A stretch of 64,000 nucleotides of DNA from Gnetum montanum (GCA_015680685.1 MNCI01003443.1:242381-306380); one strand, 5' to 3'. Positions 35,631 to 49,263 are shown, numbered from the stretch's first letter. The notes: generated from the letters alone by a model not told the origin. Made by a program: numbers and translations.

Positions 35631-37224
35631 GACTAGAATGCTAACTTTTCCATGCAAAAAATCATCAAAAAGTATAAATGGATTGGAGAAATTTGAAAAC
35701 TTCTTAACTAACTAAATCAAAGCTCCATTGAACTCAAAACATTACCAGAATCTCTTGAATATATGTTTTTGAAAAATGGTAAACCAATAATCATAAATGC
35801 CCAACTTACACAAATAAAAGTTACCATTCATTATGAACAAATGGAAAACAATATTTTTTTCTCATATGATGAAATAATGGGGATTAATCCTTACATATGA
35901 AAACACATAATCTAGACTAATTTAGCCATCAAACCCAAAAGACAACCCCAGTAGAAGTTGAGTCTAAAATTAAAGCAAGTGATAAAAAAGAAGATTAAAA
36001 AATTTCTAAATGCTAGATTCATCTATCCTATAGTAGATAGTAAGTGGGTAAGTTCTAATTGTACTAAAGAAAGATGGATAGTAAAGGATTTGCATTAACT
36101 TCTAGCTACTGAACATAACAACCTTTAAGAATCCATTTCCATTGTCATTTGTAGACAACTGTTGGACACCATTATAGGCCTTAAGTATTATAACTTCTTA
36201 GATGGCTATAATGGCTATAATCAAATTTAGATGGTCCCAAAAGATTAGGCCAAAACTACATTCACAAGTTCATGGAGGAATTTTTCTTACAAAAAGATGC
36301 TATTTGATTTCTATAATGCCCCTACAATATTCTAATGTCTCATCCTTAGTATTTTCTAATAATAGGTAAAAAATGATGTGAAAGTCTTCATGGATGACTT
36401 TTCCACCAATGATTCTAATTTTCAACAAGCATTAGAACATCTAGAATAATTATTAAAAGAATGAGCTCAATTGGTAGAAAAGCCATCTAATATTCCAAAA
36501 GGACATCATTCTTAGATACTAAGTGTTATAAAAAGGAATATATGTGGATCCTAAAAATATAAGAATGGTTCAAGAAATAACACAAAGACCACAAATAGTG
36601 ATAGATGTTAAATATTTCCTTGGATACATAGATTACTTTAAAAGTTCATAGATACCTACTCTAAAATTGCTAAAACATATGTGAAATTAATGAAAAAAAG
36701 ATACAATATTTGAATAGACTAAAGAGTGAAATCATGCATTCAAACTCTTGAAATAGAAGCTTGTGGAAACTCTAATTCTACAAGCTCTTGATTGGTCCAA
36801 TCCATTTTACATCATGATAGATGTATTCAAATTCACCTTGAGAGCCATTCTTAAATAATTTAATGATCAAAAATGTCTATATTACATTCATTATGTAAGC
36901 ACAAGTCTTGTAGGTGCATAGTTGAACTACATTACTATCGAAAAGAACTCATGGTTGTGGTGTATGCCTTAGAGAATCCTAGATATTATATGCTTGGGTA
37001 TCTACTTTTTATGCACACTAATCATAGCGCAATTTGGTTCTTGATGAACATGCTAATGGTTAGTCCTTATATCATATCGTGGTTAGTCATTTTGTAGGAG
37101 TTCAACATCACAATGGTTGATAGAAAGAGGATTGAGAATATTATAGTTGATCACTTATCTCAATTACAATGTGATAATAAGGTTGATGAAGAGTCACTAT
37201 TTGATTAATTTCCTAATGAGCTAC
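35631..37224 (+). pseudogene. pol: Ath5 pol, left part (RT and RNase H)
   Basis: Starts in the pre-RT linker (ELKTLPESLEYMFLKNGKP near 35,735) directly after the Ath4 LTR. It continues with FIYPIVDSKWVS (about 36,020), an intact FMDDFS catalytic block (about 36,390) and RNase H (RKELMVVVYALE near 36,940; SPYII; DHLSQLQ). It stops within FPNELL at 37,224, where Ath6 was inserted; the missing rest is at 49,951. Gag, protease and 5' LTR of this copy are not present. Many stops and short deletions. Confidence 0.85.
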
Positions 37225-38057
37225 TGATGAGTCATATTATTTGGGGATGTTGATGGGATCTCATTGACGGGAGCCCGTCAACATGGGGTTTGACCCGTTG
37301 ACATGTACCCATCAACACAACACCCTATTTCTACCTATAAATGTGTCATACCTACCACATTTATGGTAATATTTTCATAGTTGTAGTGAAGTGCTTATAG
37401 TTTTTTCATTTGAAAGTTAGAATATTTTTTGAGTATCCGTAGTAGGAGTCAAAGAGTGTATGGATCTTTATTCGAGCATTGTTGTACTTGAGCACCTTAT
37501 TGTGGATGTCAATAAAAATGAGCTTTTCTAATAAAACCTTGTAAAAATTGGAATAGATTAATTATTTCCTTAAGCATTTAATATTCATAAAATTTACTTT
37601 AATATTTTTAAGTAATTAAAAAATAGCACACATAAGTATGACAACTTCAAGCATATGCCTAATGCTTGGTAATGCTAGTAGCACTTAACACTTGGTAACC
37701 TACTAGCATTACAATATGTTTAGGATGTATATGAAAAGTGGGAACAGATTCTTATGTTAAGATTAGTTACATATTAGCTAGTTATTATATTAATTTAGAA
37801 ATTAAATACTTTATTCTTGTTCTTAGGAAACTTAAAACATAAAAGATAAAGTGATAAAAAATCATATGCCTTAGTTACACTCAACCATACCCTTGTACTT
37901 TTCACAATGGAATTGGGAAGAAAATGATTATAATGGTTAGATTCACCTCCTAGAACCAGTGTACATAGAAACCTAAAGTCTTCAGAATTCAACTAAATCA
38001 TTGAGTGAAAGCTATTGATTCATATGGTTGGGTGTAGGGTATACTCGTTGCGCATCA
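37225..38057 (+). repeat. 5' LTR of Ath6
   Basis: 833 bp from TGATGAGTCATATTATT to TTGCGCATCA. U3 carries GATGTTGATGGG and CCCATCAACA inverted units, then CCTATAAATGTG (TATA, about 37,335), ATCTTTATTCGAGCA and CAATAAAAATGAG. Confidence 0.9.
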
Positions 38058-38077
38058 TTGGCACTATTTCCGAGAAC
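38058..38077 (+). promoter_or_regulatory. Primer-binding site of Ath6
   Basis: TTGGCACTATTTCCGAGAAC follows the LTR directly. It is a tRNA-Asp-type PBS; all but one of the differences (a G-to-T) from the consensus are transitions. Confidence 0.8.
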
Positions 38078-38310
38078 TTTAGTTAGCTACATGCACTATC
38101 TAGGACTTAGTGAAAATTATTCAACATTGTTGGAATGAGCCTTAAAGTCATAGTCATTCAAATAATAATAATTGTAAAAAGAACACTATTATTTTTTTTA
38201 ATCCAAAATTTCTTCTTCTCATAGGAATGATTCTCTATCAAAAAATTGAGCACACATCTAATCAAAGGAATGAACGATCAAATTAGCCAGTGTCCCAACA
38301 ATGCTAATTG

Positions 38311-38336
38311 GTATATACTCATCTTGATGAGCATAA
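38311..38336 (+). repeat. Leader hairpin of Ath6
   Basis: GTATATACTCATC-TT-GATGAGCATAA: the same palindrome as in the Ath1 leader with a few changes in the right arm. Confidence 0.75.
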
Positions 38337-38373
38337 GTCGAAATTTACCTTCTTCCTACATCAAGATGAATAG

Positions 38374-40998
38374 ATGTGGTGGAGAGACATGAAGGACAAC
38401 ATTGTGTTATCGTCCAATCAATCAATTCCTACGATGATCCAACAAACTCTTATGAGGTTGGGCATCTAGGGACCCCATGCTAAATATGTTATGTAGGACT
38501 ACAACTTCAGGGATTGCCATCCCACTAAAGCATAACATAAACTATATTGACAATGGGAAGAGTGTTATGAAGCTACGAAGGAAAAATAATTTAATAATCC
38601 CTTGTTTCTACTAGGCCAAAAAGACAATGAGGATCCCTTCTTTGGGGATTCTCACTTTACCAACTCTCCTTCCCTTGGTTTTGATGAAGGATGCTTGAAC
38701 CATAATTTAGAGTCTACCATAAACAATCCTGGTTTAGGCAAGAACAAGTCCCATGATCATGGGGGATCTAAAGGTCGAATTCATGGCAGGGACAAGGATA
38801 TACATCATGATGATGATCATGGTCATAACCATCAAAGAGGGAATGGCAGGCACTGTGGAGGTTCTAGTCCTCCTTCCTCTTCACCTTTGTCATTTTCTTC
38901 TTCCTCCTCTAGCTTCAACCAAATCCACAGAGGATGTTAGCATGATGAGGTGACCGGTGGAACAAAGATGATTGTAGGGCCCACTGGACTAGTTAGGATC
39001 AGGGGTGTGAGTAATCAAGGAAGGCTTGCCACCATGAAAAAAGGGATAGCAGAGAGCATCATAGGCATCATGGCCATCATAGAGGCTATGATTATCATGA
39101 GCCTTTTCTTGCAACTCAAAATATGTTAAATATCACAAAGGTAGTGAGAATTTTAATAAGACATGTGAAAGATAATAGAATCAAGCACTTGGATATGAAC
39201 AATATCCCTAAGTTTGAAAGGGGATACAACTCAGATCCACAAAACCATCTCTAAGCCTTTCATGATGCCTATGCCTTACATAATGTAGAGAATGAATGAT
39301 AGAAATTAAAGTTGTTCCCAAGGATATTCATTAAGAAAGTTGAAAGTTGGTATTAGTCTTTGGAGCTAGAATCAATCTATAGATGGAGTACGATGCTTGA
39401 GCTCTTTAAAAACAAGTATCAAATGTACTCCTGAGTGTTCAACTTGAGAAAGCAAATCTAGGGTTAGAAATAAGGAAAATGTGAAGCCTTGGACATAGCC
39501 ATGGGTAGGTGCTATTTCCTTTTGCATTGATGTCCTAGCCATGGTTATTCTTAAAGGGAGCAGCTTCACCATATCATAGATGGGCTCCACATAAAAACAA
39601 GGAGAACTATTGGGGTCTATGCCAAAGGGATACTTTTAGATTTAAGGGTCCATGAGATTCAAAGGATGATAGAGTAGGTTGAAAAGGAAGAAGAAGAGTT
39701 GAGAAAAATGGGAAAGTTTTGAGGAGTACAATCAAGATCCTTCCATTAGAAAAATAAAATTTTGATTTTGTAACAATGAGGAGGAGACACCACTTGATGT
39801 GACATTTGCCAATACAAACATCTTAAGGGATGTTGTCCCATTATGTCATACTTGTAGGAATTTGGGGTGTATACTCTAAATCTTAGACTAGCAAGAAGGA
39901 ATATTTCCTTATCCTCAAGGTAACCCAAGGTAGTTCCACCAACAACAAGCCTATTATCTAAGTGAATCTTAACCACAACCTTACGAGTAGTACCATCAAT
40001 GATAACACCCACAATCATGGGGGATGTCACCACTAAGGTAGTAGTACCCTTATGGGCAACTTGATCCATATGGATAATATGTTTAGTATTCTTTTTCTTT
40101 GTGTGATTCTTCCAATCACGCTTCATTCCAACATCATTACTACCATTCTAAATACTACAGAGCCAAATCTCCAAGAGGAAAATCCCCATTTCTCCATTAC
40201 CCTCATCATTCTTTTGTACATGTCCCTCTACCCTCAACTCAATTACTAGCTACTCCATCAATGCATGGCAAGATTTCAGCCCAACCATAGCAACATAAAA
40301 CTACTAGGGTTATTAACTTACAATTGGCTCCTTAGTTGAGTGGTTCAAAAAATAAACCCTAAAAAAGACTATTCTCCTAAACCAACAGTCCTACAAAGCC
40401 CTCATAGACTTATGTAGTTGATAGCTCTACTTCTCTTTCATCCTCTACATCCACTCAGTTCAAGTCCCCTTTAAACCAAATGCCTTCCAAAGTGCATACA
40501 GTGATGTTAACCCATGTGATAACTGATTGGATAAAGGTTGGCCACCTTCCTAGGAAAATATATAATCCTGAGATTTTCCTTATTTACCTACAAATTGTTG
40601 GGAATAAGCCTTGAAAAGCTCTTCTAGAGTCAAGTTTTGGTGTAAATGTAATTTCTCATGAGATGTACAATGCCTAGAACCTGCCCCCACTCAAGAAGAG
40701 TAACATCCACCCTAAGTTGATAGACCAATCCATCATTTTTCCCTTGGGACTACTAGAGGACATTGTGACCACTATCTATGGATGGTCCTATCCTACTGAT
40801 TTCCTAGTAATCTAAATTTACAATTGCAAGGGGAACTTCCTAATCATCATGGGAAGAGCTTGGTTAAGTACCATTGATGCCAAGATGGGAATCAAAGACC
40901 TTTCCTTCGATATTTTTAATGAAAATGCATTTAGAAAGATAGAGAAGAAAAGAGTTCCATGAATTGTGTGTAGTGATACAGGGTGCAGCTATGTGTAG
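38374..40998 (+). pseudogene. gag-pro: gag-protease of Ath6 (degenerate)
   Basis: Start ATG 38,374 (MWWRDMKDNIV) sits right after the conserved CATCAAGATGAATAG leader block. The Ser/His/Gly-rich linker is open at 38,602-38,940. The Gag core is at about 39,180-39,600 (LKLFPRIFIKKVESWY; KNKYQMYS; HHIIDGL). The Cys/His motif at 39,798-39,836 is intact as C-x2-C-x3-H-x3-CC. The protease lies at about 40,540-40,980; its active site reads LLESSFGV, so the catalytic Asp is Glu, while FLIIMGRAWLSTIDA and DLSFDI remain. Numerous stops. Confidence 0.85.
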
Positions 40999-41099
40999 AA
41001 ACTATGATCCATAAAAAGTACATTCATCACAGCATGCAAATAGTGTGCAAATGAGATATAAATTTAAAGGTGTATTTATGCAATAGCCACAAAATAGGA

Positions 41100-44000
41100 T
41101 GGCACCCAGTGGCTAATTGTTGATCTTGAAAGTAACTCAACACTTTGCATGGAATCAATTAAGAGATTAACAAGTGCTTATGTTGAAGACATGGATGAAC
41201 TGGAGTGAGTTCATTGCCAACTCTCTGATGATGAACCTAGTGACACTTATTGGAGAGTGTTAAAAATCCCTAAAATCTTTAAACATGAGCCCCTAGAGTT
41301 GAAAACTCTACATGCTAACATAGAATATGCTTTTCTAAATAATGAAAATCTGATGATAATCAATGCCAACCTTACTCCTGAATAAAAAAAAGAAGATGTT
41401 GAAGGTAATCAAAAACTGGCCAACATCGTATGATTGGTCATATCTTGAACTCATTGGGATTGATCTTAGGATATGCTAGCATCACATCTATAATAATACT
41501 TCCATTAAACAAAAGAGGTAGCTGCAGCAATGATTGAACCTCAAACTAAAGTAGATTGTTAAGGAGTAGATCAAACAACTCCACAAGGTGGGGTTGATCT
41601 ATCCCATTACCAATAGTAAGTGGATTAGCTCATTTATGATCATTCTTAAGAAAATCATAAGTGGAGGGTCTATATTGACTTTAGGTTATTAAGCATGACA
41701 ATGTACAGAGATCATTTTCCATTGCCATTTGTGGACTATATGTTGGACACTATCTCTAGGCATTACTTCTACAATGTTTTGGATGGTTATAGTGGCTATA
41801 ACTAAATTCAAATTGCACCCAAAACCCAAAACCACATTCACAAGTCCCTGGGGGACTTTTGCATACAAAAAGATGTCATTTGGTCTATGCAATGCCCTAA
41901 CAACCTTCCAACATGTTGTTCTTAGCATTTTTCAATAGCAGATTAGTAGCAAGGTGGAAGTCTTCATGGATGACTTCTCCACTTGTGGCACTACATTTGA
42001 GCAAGCCTTAGACCACCTTAAGTAAGTAATAAAAAGATGTGTGAAGATCAAGCTTTAGCTCAATTGGTAAAAGAGCCATCTAAAGATCCAAGAGGACATT
42101 GTCTTGGGTCATAGAATATCAAAAGCATGGATTGATATGAACCTTAAAAAAATAAGGATCATGCAAGGAATAACTTGCCAATTTAGAACTATCAAAGATG
42201 TCTAATCATTCCTTGGCAACACTAGCTACTAGAAATGATTCATAGAGAATTTCTCTAAGATCACTAAATAGTTGATGGAGCTAACAAAGAAATATGTTCT
42301 ATTCATCTATACTAAATAATGAAAAAAGGCATTTTAGTAAGTTAAGTAAAAGCTTGTAGAAACTCCAATTCTATGAGAACCTAATTGATCCAGACCATTT
42401 CACATCATTATGGATGCATCAAACTGTGCTTTGGGAGCCATGCTCATGCAGTTGCATGATCAGAAGCATCCACACTACATCCACTATGCAAGCCAAACCA
42501 TTATGGATGCACAACTAAACTACATCATAATAGAAAAAGAATTGATGGTAGTGGTGTATGCCTTAGAAAAATTTAGGTACTATCTGCTTGGGTACATGGT
42601 GTTTGTGCACATAGACCATAGTGCAATCCACTTCTTGATGAACAAACCATACATGATTCCTATGCCATATGATGGCTTCTGATCTTATAGGAATTCGATC
42701 TCACAATGGTAGATTGAAAGGAAACCAAGAACACGATTGTTGACCACTTGTCTCAGCTACAATGAAATAACAAAGAGGAGGAGAGTCTACTTTTTGATTA
42801 GTTTCCTGATGAACTTCTTTTTGGAGGTGTGATAAATGAGCAAGTGCCCACTGAACCTAAATGATATGATGGCATCCTCACTTATCTTCCCAATCAAGAG
42901 ATGCTACAAGAGTAGGACCATAGGAAGAAACAATATTTTCTTCACCAAGTGAAATGCTTCATGGAGATCAATGGACACCTTTACAAGGTCCAAGCCAATG
43001 GGCTAGTTCATTGGTGTGTTCCTAATGTTGATCAATTTTGCATCCTCCAAGATGCTCCTAAGGGCCCTTGTGGGGGCCACTATGTTAAGATATGCATGAT
43101 CATTAAGATCTAGTTGGTAAGGTATTATTAGCCAACACTCTTCAAGGATGCTCACCACTTCATCTACTCTTGTGATTGTTATCAACATTATGGTGGGATG
43201 ACTACTTGAATGGAGGGGCCTTAATAGTGGATCCAACCATTGGAAAACTTTAACATCTAGGGCATTAACTTCATGGATTCCATCACACCCATGTTAAATG
43301 AAAAGGTGTACATCATAGTTGTTACTAACTATTATACAAAATTGGAAGAAGTAGTAGCTATCCCTAACTATACATCATCCACAACTACACGATTTGTACA
43401 ACAAAATGTTGTAAACAAGTTTGGGATGCCACATGCACCAATTTCTAATAATGGTACTCATTTTACAAGCACCACCTTTTGAAATCTCATGTAATGCTTA
43501 GGGGTAGAATATAAATTAATAACACCATACCAACCCCAAGCTAATGGAAAAGCTAAGGTTACCAATAGAGAGATCACTAAGATCTTAACCAGAACAATTA
43601 GCAAATATAGGAGAGATTGAAGAACAAAACATAATGATGCCCTTTGAGCCAACCACTCAATATGGAAACTGCCTATAGGCTATTCTCCCTATGAGTTGGT
43701 GTACAAAAACTTCCAACTCTTCATATTTAATCTAAACTTCGTACACTTTTAACAACTTGTGACCTTGACCTTAGTCTTAGTCTAGCATAGAAAGAAAGAC
43801 TAATTAGCCTTAACATGCTAGATGAGAATATATTGGTAGCCCTATTTTTGAATGAAGTACATAATACATTCAGAAAATAATGCCATCACCTCAAAATTAG
43901 GAAAGTAAAATTTCAACCTGGAGACAAGGTCCTTTACTGGAACCCCACACATGTACGACAACGAACTAAGTTTCAAACATTGTGGGAAGGGTCTTACATC

Positions 44001-44180
44001 ATCTTTGAAACATTTCCTTCTAGAATCATTTTGATCTACAAATCTAAAATCCCAAATAAGAAAATGTTTTTTAACATGCAACAAGTAAATCCTTTCCATG
44101 AGCCCAAGAGAGCTAGTGCTAGCAACACCTCCCTGGATGAACACCCATGCTCAATTTTTTAGATCTCCTCCTTCCAACTT
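41100..44180 (+). pseudogene. pol: pol (RT-RNase H-integrase) of Ath6
   Basis: Pre-RT linker EPLELKTLHANIEYAFLNN (about 41,290). RT has TTFTSPWGTFAYKKMSFGLC (about 41,830-41,890) and an intact VEVFMDDFSTCG (about 41,958). RNase H is open at 42,410-42,682 (IMDASNCALGAML; EKELMVVVYALEKFRYYLLG; HIDHSAI). Integrase: Cys/His region GGHYVK ... CDCYQHYGGM (about 43,070-43,200), core open at 43,273-43,482 (SNNGTHF for SDNGTHF), YQPQANGKAKVTN in which the catalytic Glu position is Lys, and a tail with PGDKVLYWNP (about 43,918). Frameshifts and stops throughout. Confidence 0.9.
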
Positions 44181-44198
44181 AGTCATGGGGGAGATGGC
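44179..44198 (+). promoter_or_regulatory. Post-pol PPT-like purine tract (Ath6)
   Basis: TTAGTCATGGGGGAGATGGC at the end of pol, as in Ath1, Ath4 and Ath8. Confidence 0.55.
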
Positions 44199-45685
44199 CA
44201 TCCATGCTAATTATATAAGTGGCTCCTCAATTTTTATACTTTTTTGTTTTACACATTTTTATTTTTACACTTTTTTTACACCATCATTAGTACATTTTAC
44301 CTTTCTTGGATATTTTATAATTTCTTTTATATTTTACTTTATTTTGATTTGATATTCTAATGTTTTCTAATGTTTTTTTTTTTCACTTTCTTTACTGCCA
44401 ACAGGACACAATGATTCTATAGTCATTTCCTAATGGTGGTTTGTACTTAATGTTATTTGATTACTAATGTCTGGTTTCTATATTTGAATTTTGATAATTG
44501 ATAACTAAGACATGGTTTCTTTTTCATGGAACAGGTAATGAGTCCACATCATCCACCCATCCATAGAATACTATGGTATTCCTAGTTTTGGAAATATAAG
44601 GTTCCTTTCCTTAATGAAACTTTAATGAACTTATGACCTTGGTAGTTTTCAAACTTGGAAAGGATTCAAATGGATTAATAAGGGTTCAAAAGTATTTAAT
44701 GCTCTTTGTACTTGCCTATCCTCTTGAGCGCATGGGTGTTTTCATGGATTTTTTACCATTTCACTATTGACCAATAACAAGAAGCTAAAGCCTTTGCACG
44801 GTGTGCTTCCCATCAAAAAATTGATAAAAATATTATATCCAAAAAAAAGAAAACTATGGGAATTTAAAGCACATCCCTTAGATAAAATAATAGGCTAAAA
44901 GCACAGCTTATGGGACTAGAAAGACATGTTACCCATGCCTAAAGGTCCCATCTAATGAACATCCTTTCTCACTTCCTACTTCTCTTTGCCTCTCAATAAG
45001 GAATAATGATTAATTTGTGGGAGCACTCTTGTATTTTGAGGGGTTGGGTAGCTCTTAAAGTATCAATGTGAAGCCACTGGAAGTGGTTGGTTTTAATCTT
45101 GACTAAAGATGGACTTTATTGGGTCATTTAACCATCAAATCCATAAGGGAATTCATGTGACTATAATTTGGAACTCCATTCCACCTTCTCTCTCATCCAC
45201 AAATGCTTTTCATTTTTCACCTCATTTCCAATTTCCATGTCTTGTTCAATGTCTTATGACTTAGTTTAATTTGTTAAAATTCTTAGATAGATTCTTCTAG
45301 ATTAGGTCCTTAACTTTCCAAAACCATTAATCAACTGCAGGGCTCACAAACTCCTTGGTTTGAGAATATGCAAGGCCAAAAAGAACATGAGCCTACTATG
45401 GGAAGGATCCACTTGCATATCACTTGGTTGGGTTAGCTAAGTTTCTTATCCTTAGGCATTTTTCCAATCAAATCATTCCATATTTCCCATCAGTTGCATC
45501 CAACTGTGCACTCCTTAATGGCATTTCTTCAACATAACAACTTGATTCTCTAATCCAAAATTCCAATTTTATGAATAGTCAAGCCCTCTTCAAGATTTTC
45601 ATTATGTTCACAACTTTTTTGGCTCTCTAAGAATCCCAATTTCTTATTGAAACTTCTTATATCCTTCAAATTTTTAAATGTGAAA
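44199..45685 (+). other. Ath6 post-pol spacer
   Basis: Non-coding; homologous to 29,527-31,084 of Ath4. T-rich beginning with TTTTACAC units, then mixed sequence. Confidence 0.65.
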
Positions 45686-45750
45686 AATTTTCTCAATAGG
45701 CTCCATCAACGAGATCCCATTGACACAACGCAAAAATCCTATAAATATAT
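45686..45750 (+). promoter_or_regulatory. U3-like internal promoter before ORF2 (Ath6)
   Basis: GGCTCCATCAACGAGATCCC and CATTGACACAACG are followed by CCTATAAATATATGG (TATA, 45,739-45,753). This is the unit order and spacing of the family's LTR U3. Confidence 0.55.
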
Positions 45751-45904
45751 GGCCACACTTTTCCATTTTTGACATTTAAGCTCAAACAAGGAGTGGGAGG
45801 GGGAGGAGTTTTTAAAATTTTTAGAGCCCAAAACCTTCCAAGGGCAATAACTTCCTAACTGTTTGTCTAATTAACTTTGTTCTTTGGTCCTACAACTATT
45901 GGAG

Positions 45905-46193
45905 GTAAGCTCTTTGTGTGGAGGACACAAACCTTAGGTTTTTAATGAAAACGTTTTTGAAATTTTTCTAACTTGCACAAAGGTTTAACTAATAAACTAA
46001 CATTAAAACACCAATTGAAAAAAGTTAAGCCCTTTCCAAAAACTCTGATGACCTTCTAAAGTCAAATAACATTAAAATAATCAACCTTCCATGGTCAAAA
46101 CTTAGCCAAAGTGTAACTATCCAATGAGATAAGGTACCCAAAAGTTATAAGTTACACATTGTATGCTAATCCTTGGTTATGTTGTGACCATAC
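45905..46193 (+). promoter_or_regulatory. Putative ORF2 leader intron (Ath6)
   Basis: Donor-like GGAGGTAAGCTC (GT at 45,905). The PPT-like tract within is decayed (TTGTGTGGAGG). The segment ends TTGTGACCATAC before the ATG, so the acceptor AG is lost here. Length 289 nt. Confidence 0.45.
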
Positions 46194-49023
46194 ATGGCAC
46201 CTAAGGGAAAGCATGCACAAGAGGGAGGACCATCCCAACCAAAGGACAAATGGCCAAGAATTAGAAGGGGCCATGAATAGCCCCAAGAGTAGGTAGCTAA
46301 AACCCATGCAATGGGACCTCTTTGGGAGGAGCTTGAAGTGAAATTTGTTAGATAGATTTCCAAAGAAGCAACTATGATAGAACGGTCTCATTGGGATGAG
46401 GCACCAGAGCTAAGACCAAACCTTAAGGTCACCTTAATGGAGGCTTGCCTCAAGTAGATAACATTCAAAGAGGTTCAAGAATCTATTCTCCAAGACTAAA
46501 CTTTGGATCCTTCTTGGAGTTTTCTCCTCTAGAAGTTAAAGCTCAATTACAGAACTCTCCCATTTGGTTCCCCATCACTTCTAGTGGGGACTGGTACATG
46601 GAAAAAACATACCTTTTTTGGAACAATCGGCAAGCCAGTTCAATGGCCAAAATCAAGGGTATTTCTATGTCCTACTTGGTGAAAGCAATCTCTAAGGCCC
46701 TTGAGTTACCATAAACTAGGGCCAATCTTGCAAAAATTCCAATGTAAGAAAACCTAGGCATCAAGAATGGACACAATGGTGTTATGGAGTGGATCACAAG
46801 GATTTTAGTGCACTCACCATTGTAGAAAATGCATACTTTAAGATTGCGGTCTTTCATCTCAATCTAACAATGAGGCCCAACAAGATCATAGTTTTCTCTA
46901 CTTGTGTGTGTGCAACTCTAAGCAATAGGTTCTCAGTCAACCTTCCATAGCTAATCTATCTTGAGATAGAAAAGTGCTTCAAGTAGAACAAACGTGGAAG
47001 GAATGCACTCCATTTTTCATGCCTCATTAGAAAATTATGTAAGAGGGGAGGCATAACCTACTAAACAAATGATGTAGTATGATGTGCTCCAATTACCTCT
47101 TGGGAAGAAATGATAAAGGACAAGGTGGCTATGAAGGTGATCCAAGAAGAGGAGCAGTAACCACCACCTCCACCACCCACTCATGAGACAATTTTGAAGA
47201 CTTCTGCTACCATTGAGGGTATGTGTGAACTCCAAGAGTAGCTCTTGCAGTAGCAACAAGCATAAACAAGTTGTGGTGACCCATCTATGTATAAACCAAC
47301 CATGAGCCATCTCAACAAAGTGGTTCAAACCATAAGTCAGATGGAGGATGGGGCACTAACTTTCTTAGCCCAAATAATGTAGGTGCCTACAAGGTTGAAT
47401 TCAAGTGCTTAAGAGGTAATGGTGTCTCTCTAGCAATAACAGTAATTTTTAGACATCTCTAGGAATGTCACTACCTTTTCAGTGTATTTAGAGGAGGGTG
47501 AGGGAGCAACTATATTGGTGATGCAGCACCATGGGTAGGAGACGAAGACCAAAGTAGTTGCTAACAAAGTGGTCAAAGCACTTAATGCACTTACAACATC
47601 GGTACCCAATTTTTCTACACTTAGAGATGTGCAAACATCTACAAGAACTCTCAGTGATAGATTAGGCATAGCCCAGCATGAGGAATTGTTGTACTAACTA
47701 ATGGGAATTGGGCAATCAATTCTGGATGTCTTTGATCTTCTAGATACCATCATTGTAACCTAGTTATGGATGCTTAAGTTAAGGGCCAAATGCATTATCA
47801 TGAACAGGCAACTTAAAATAGCCAAAGCAGAAAACCAATGCTTGACTTCAAAAGTTTCTAAATTAATAACCCATCTTACTAATATCGTGTGACTCAAAAA
47901 ATCAATAACACATGATGAAGCTTTTTAACAACTTTAGAACAAACTCAAAGAGTTTGAGGATGCCAAGGAGTTGGTGGTCTTTAACCAATTCTTGGCCAAT
48001 GCCACAACACATAACCTTTAAAAGGACTTGATCTAGACTCACCATGAGAATGAGGCCCTAACCATAGAAAATCACCACCTATAGAATGTTGATGTGTAGA
48101 AGCAGCAGATGTCAGAATTTATCCATCAATAGTAGGAGTAACTAGCCAGGGTGAACACAAAATTAAGGAGGTTGGTAGTAGAGAATAAAAACCTCTCAAT
48201 GGAAAAAGTCCATGCCTTATGCCAGAAATTTGCAATCGAGATTAAAACCTATAAAAATTAGGTCCTTTAGTTCAAAATAGTGAAAAATCACTTTAGGGAC
48301 CAAATGGGATTACAAAAGGAGATCAATGAGAAAGAAATCTAATTGGCAATGGCAAAACTCAATGATGCCTTCTAGCAGCTCTGATAAGGAGGTGATGTCT
48401 AGCAGCTTATCTTTGATGGGCTAAATACATACAATAAGGATAAAATCCATCTAAAGGAGCTATAAATCAAGAAAATTATAGAGTACATGAAGCTTTCCAA
48501 TCTCCAAAATGCAAACTTGGTGATGTTGATTTCTGGTAGGCTATGGTTAGAGTTGCAGAAAAAGGTGGCTAGCTTGTACTTATTATATGAGGTAGAGTTC
48601 AAGCACCACAAGGAGGCCAAGAAGAAGCTTAAGATAGCAAATCTGGAACTCAAGGTTCTCAAGGTGAAGTGCACTAATTAAATATCAACTACTAAGAACC
48701 TAGCCAAGAGAATGAATGACTACCGAGAGCTATAGAATGCACTCAGAGTGTTCGACATCAAACTCAAATAATTCACTACCTAGTTTGTTAATGTGAAGGA
48801 ATTACTCTAGATAATGCTTTGTCCATGGAATATTCCCATTCTAGCCCACATTGGTCAAGAAACATGGATTGTAAATGATGCTTCAAGTAAGGAGGAGAAG
48901 ATTAAGGCATTGTTGAATGTCCTCCATCTTCTACCAGAAGTTTTAGCTATAGTAGGACAATCACAACAACTGCCTCAACAATTGGGTGTGCATGAAGTAG
49001 AAGGAAGTCCTTCAAAACCTTAG
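46194..49023 (+). pseudogene. ORF2 of Ath6: Athila-type post-pol ORF with long coiled coil
   Basis: Reference copy of ORF2. Starts MAPKGKHAQEGGPSQPKDKW. Open segment 46,445-46,714 contains LNFGSFLEFSPLEVKAQL, DWYMEKTYLFWNNRQASSM and YLVKAISKALELP. Around 46,840-47,060 follow HLNLTMRPNK, SNRFSVNLP and SCLIRKLCKRGGIT, the part I compare with the 'putative plant transposon protein' domain of Athila-like elements. From about 47,780 it is heptad-like and charged (QKKVASLYLLYEVEFKHHKE at 48,556-48,615; KKKLKIANLELKVLKVKC). The last open segment 48,814-49,023 is Pro/Gln-rich and ends SPSKP-stop. Total near 940 codons with many stops. Env-like by position only. Confidence 0.75.
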
Positions 49024-49263
49024 GAGCCTTCACCATCTGGGACTATTGAACTTCTTCATCATCTTCATGTTATCAGAAGAGTTGTGTTTGTCATTCTTAT
49101 CCTAGTATTCAATTTTCTTGTCCTGTCACCAGTTTTTGTAATGATTGTAAAATAGTACACTTAGGCACTTAGTTTTTATTTTGTTTATTTTGTGTGTCTG
49201 TAGTTAGTCAATAATTCCATACCTTCCAAAATTTTGTGAAGAACTCGAGGATGAGTTTTCATT

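Noticed and set aside
46152-46391. Overlapping minus-strand ORFs opposite the ORF2 start
   Set aside because: Antisense shadows of ORF2 with no conservation in Ath2 or Ath4.
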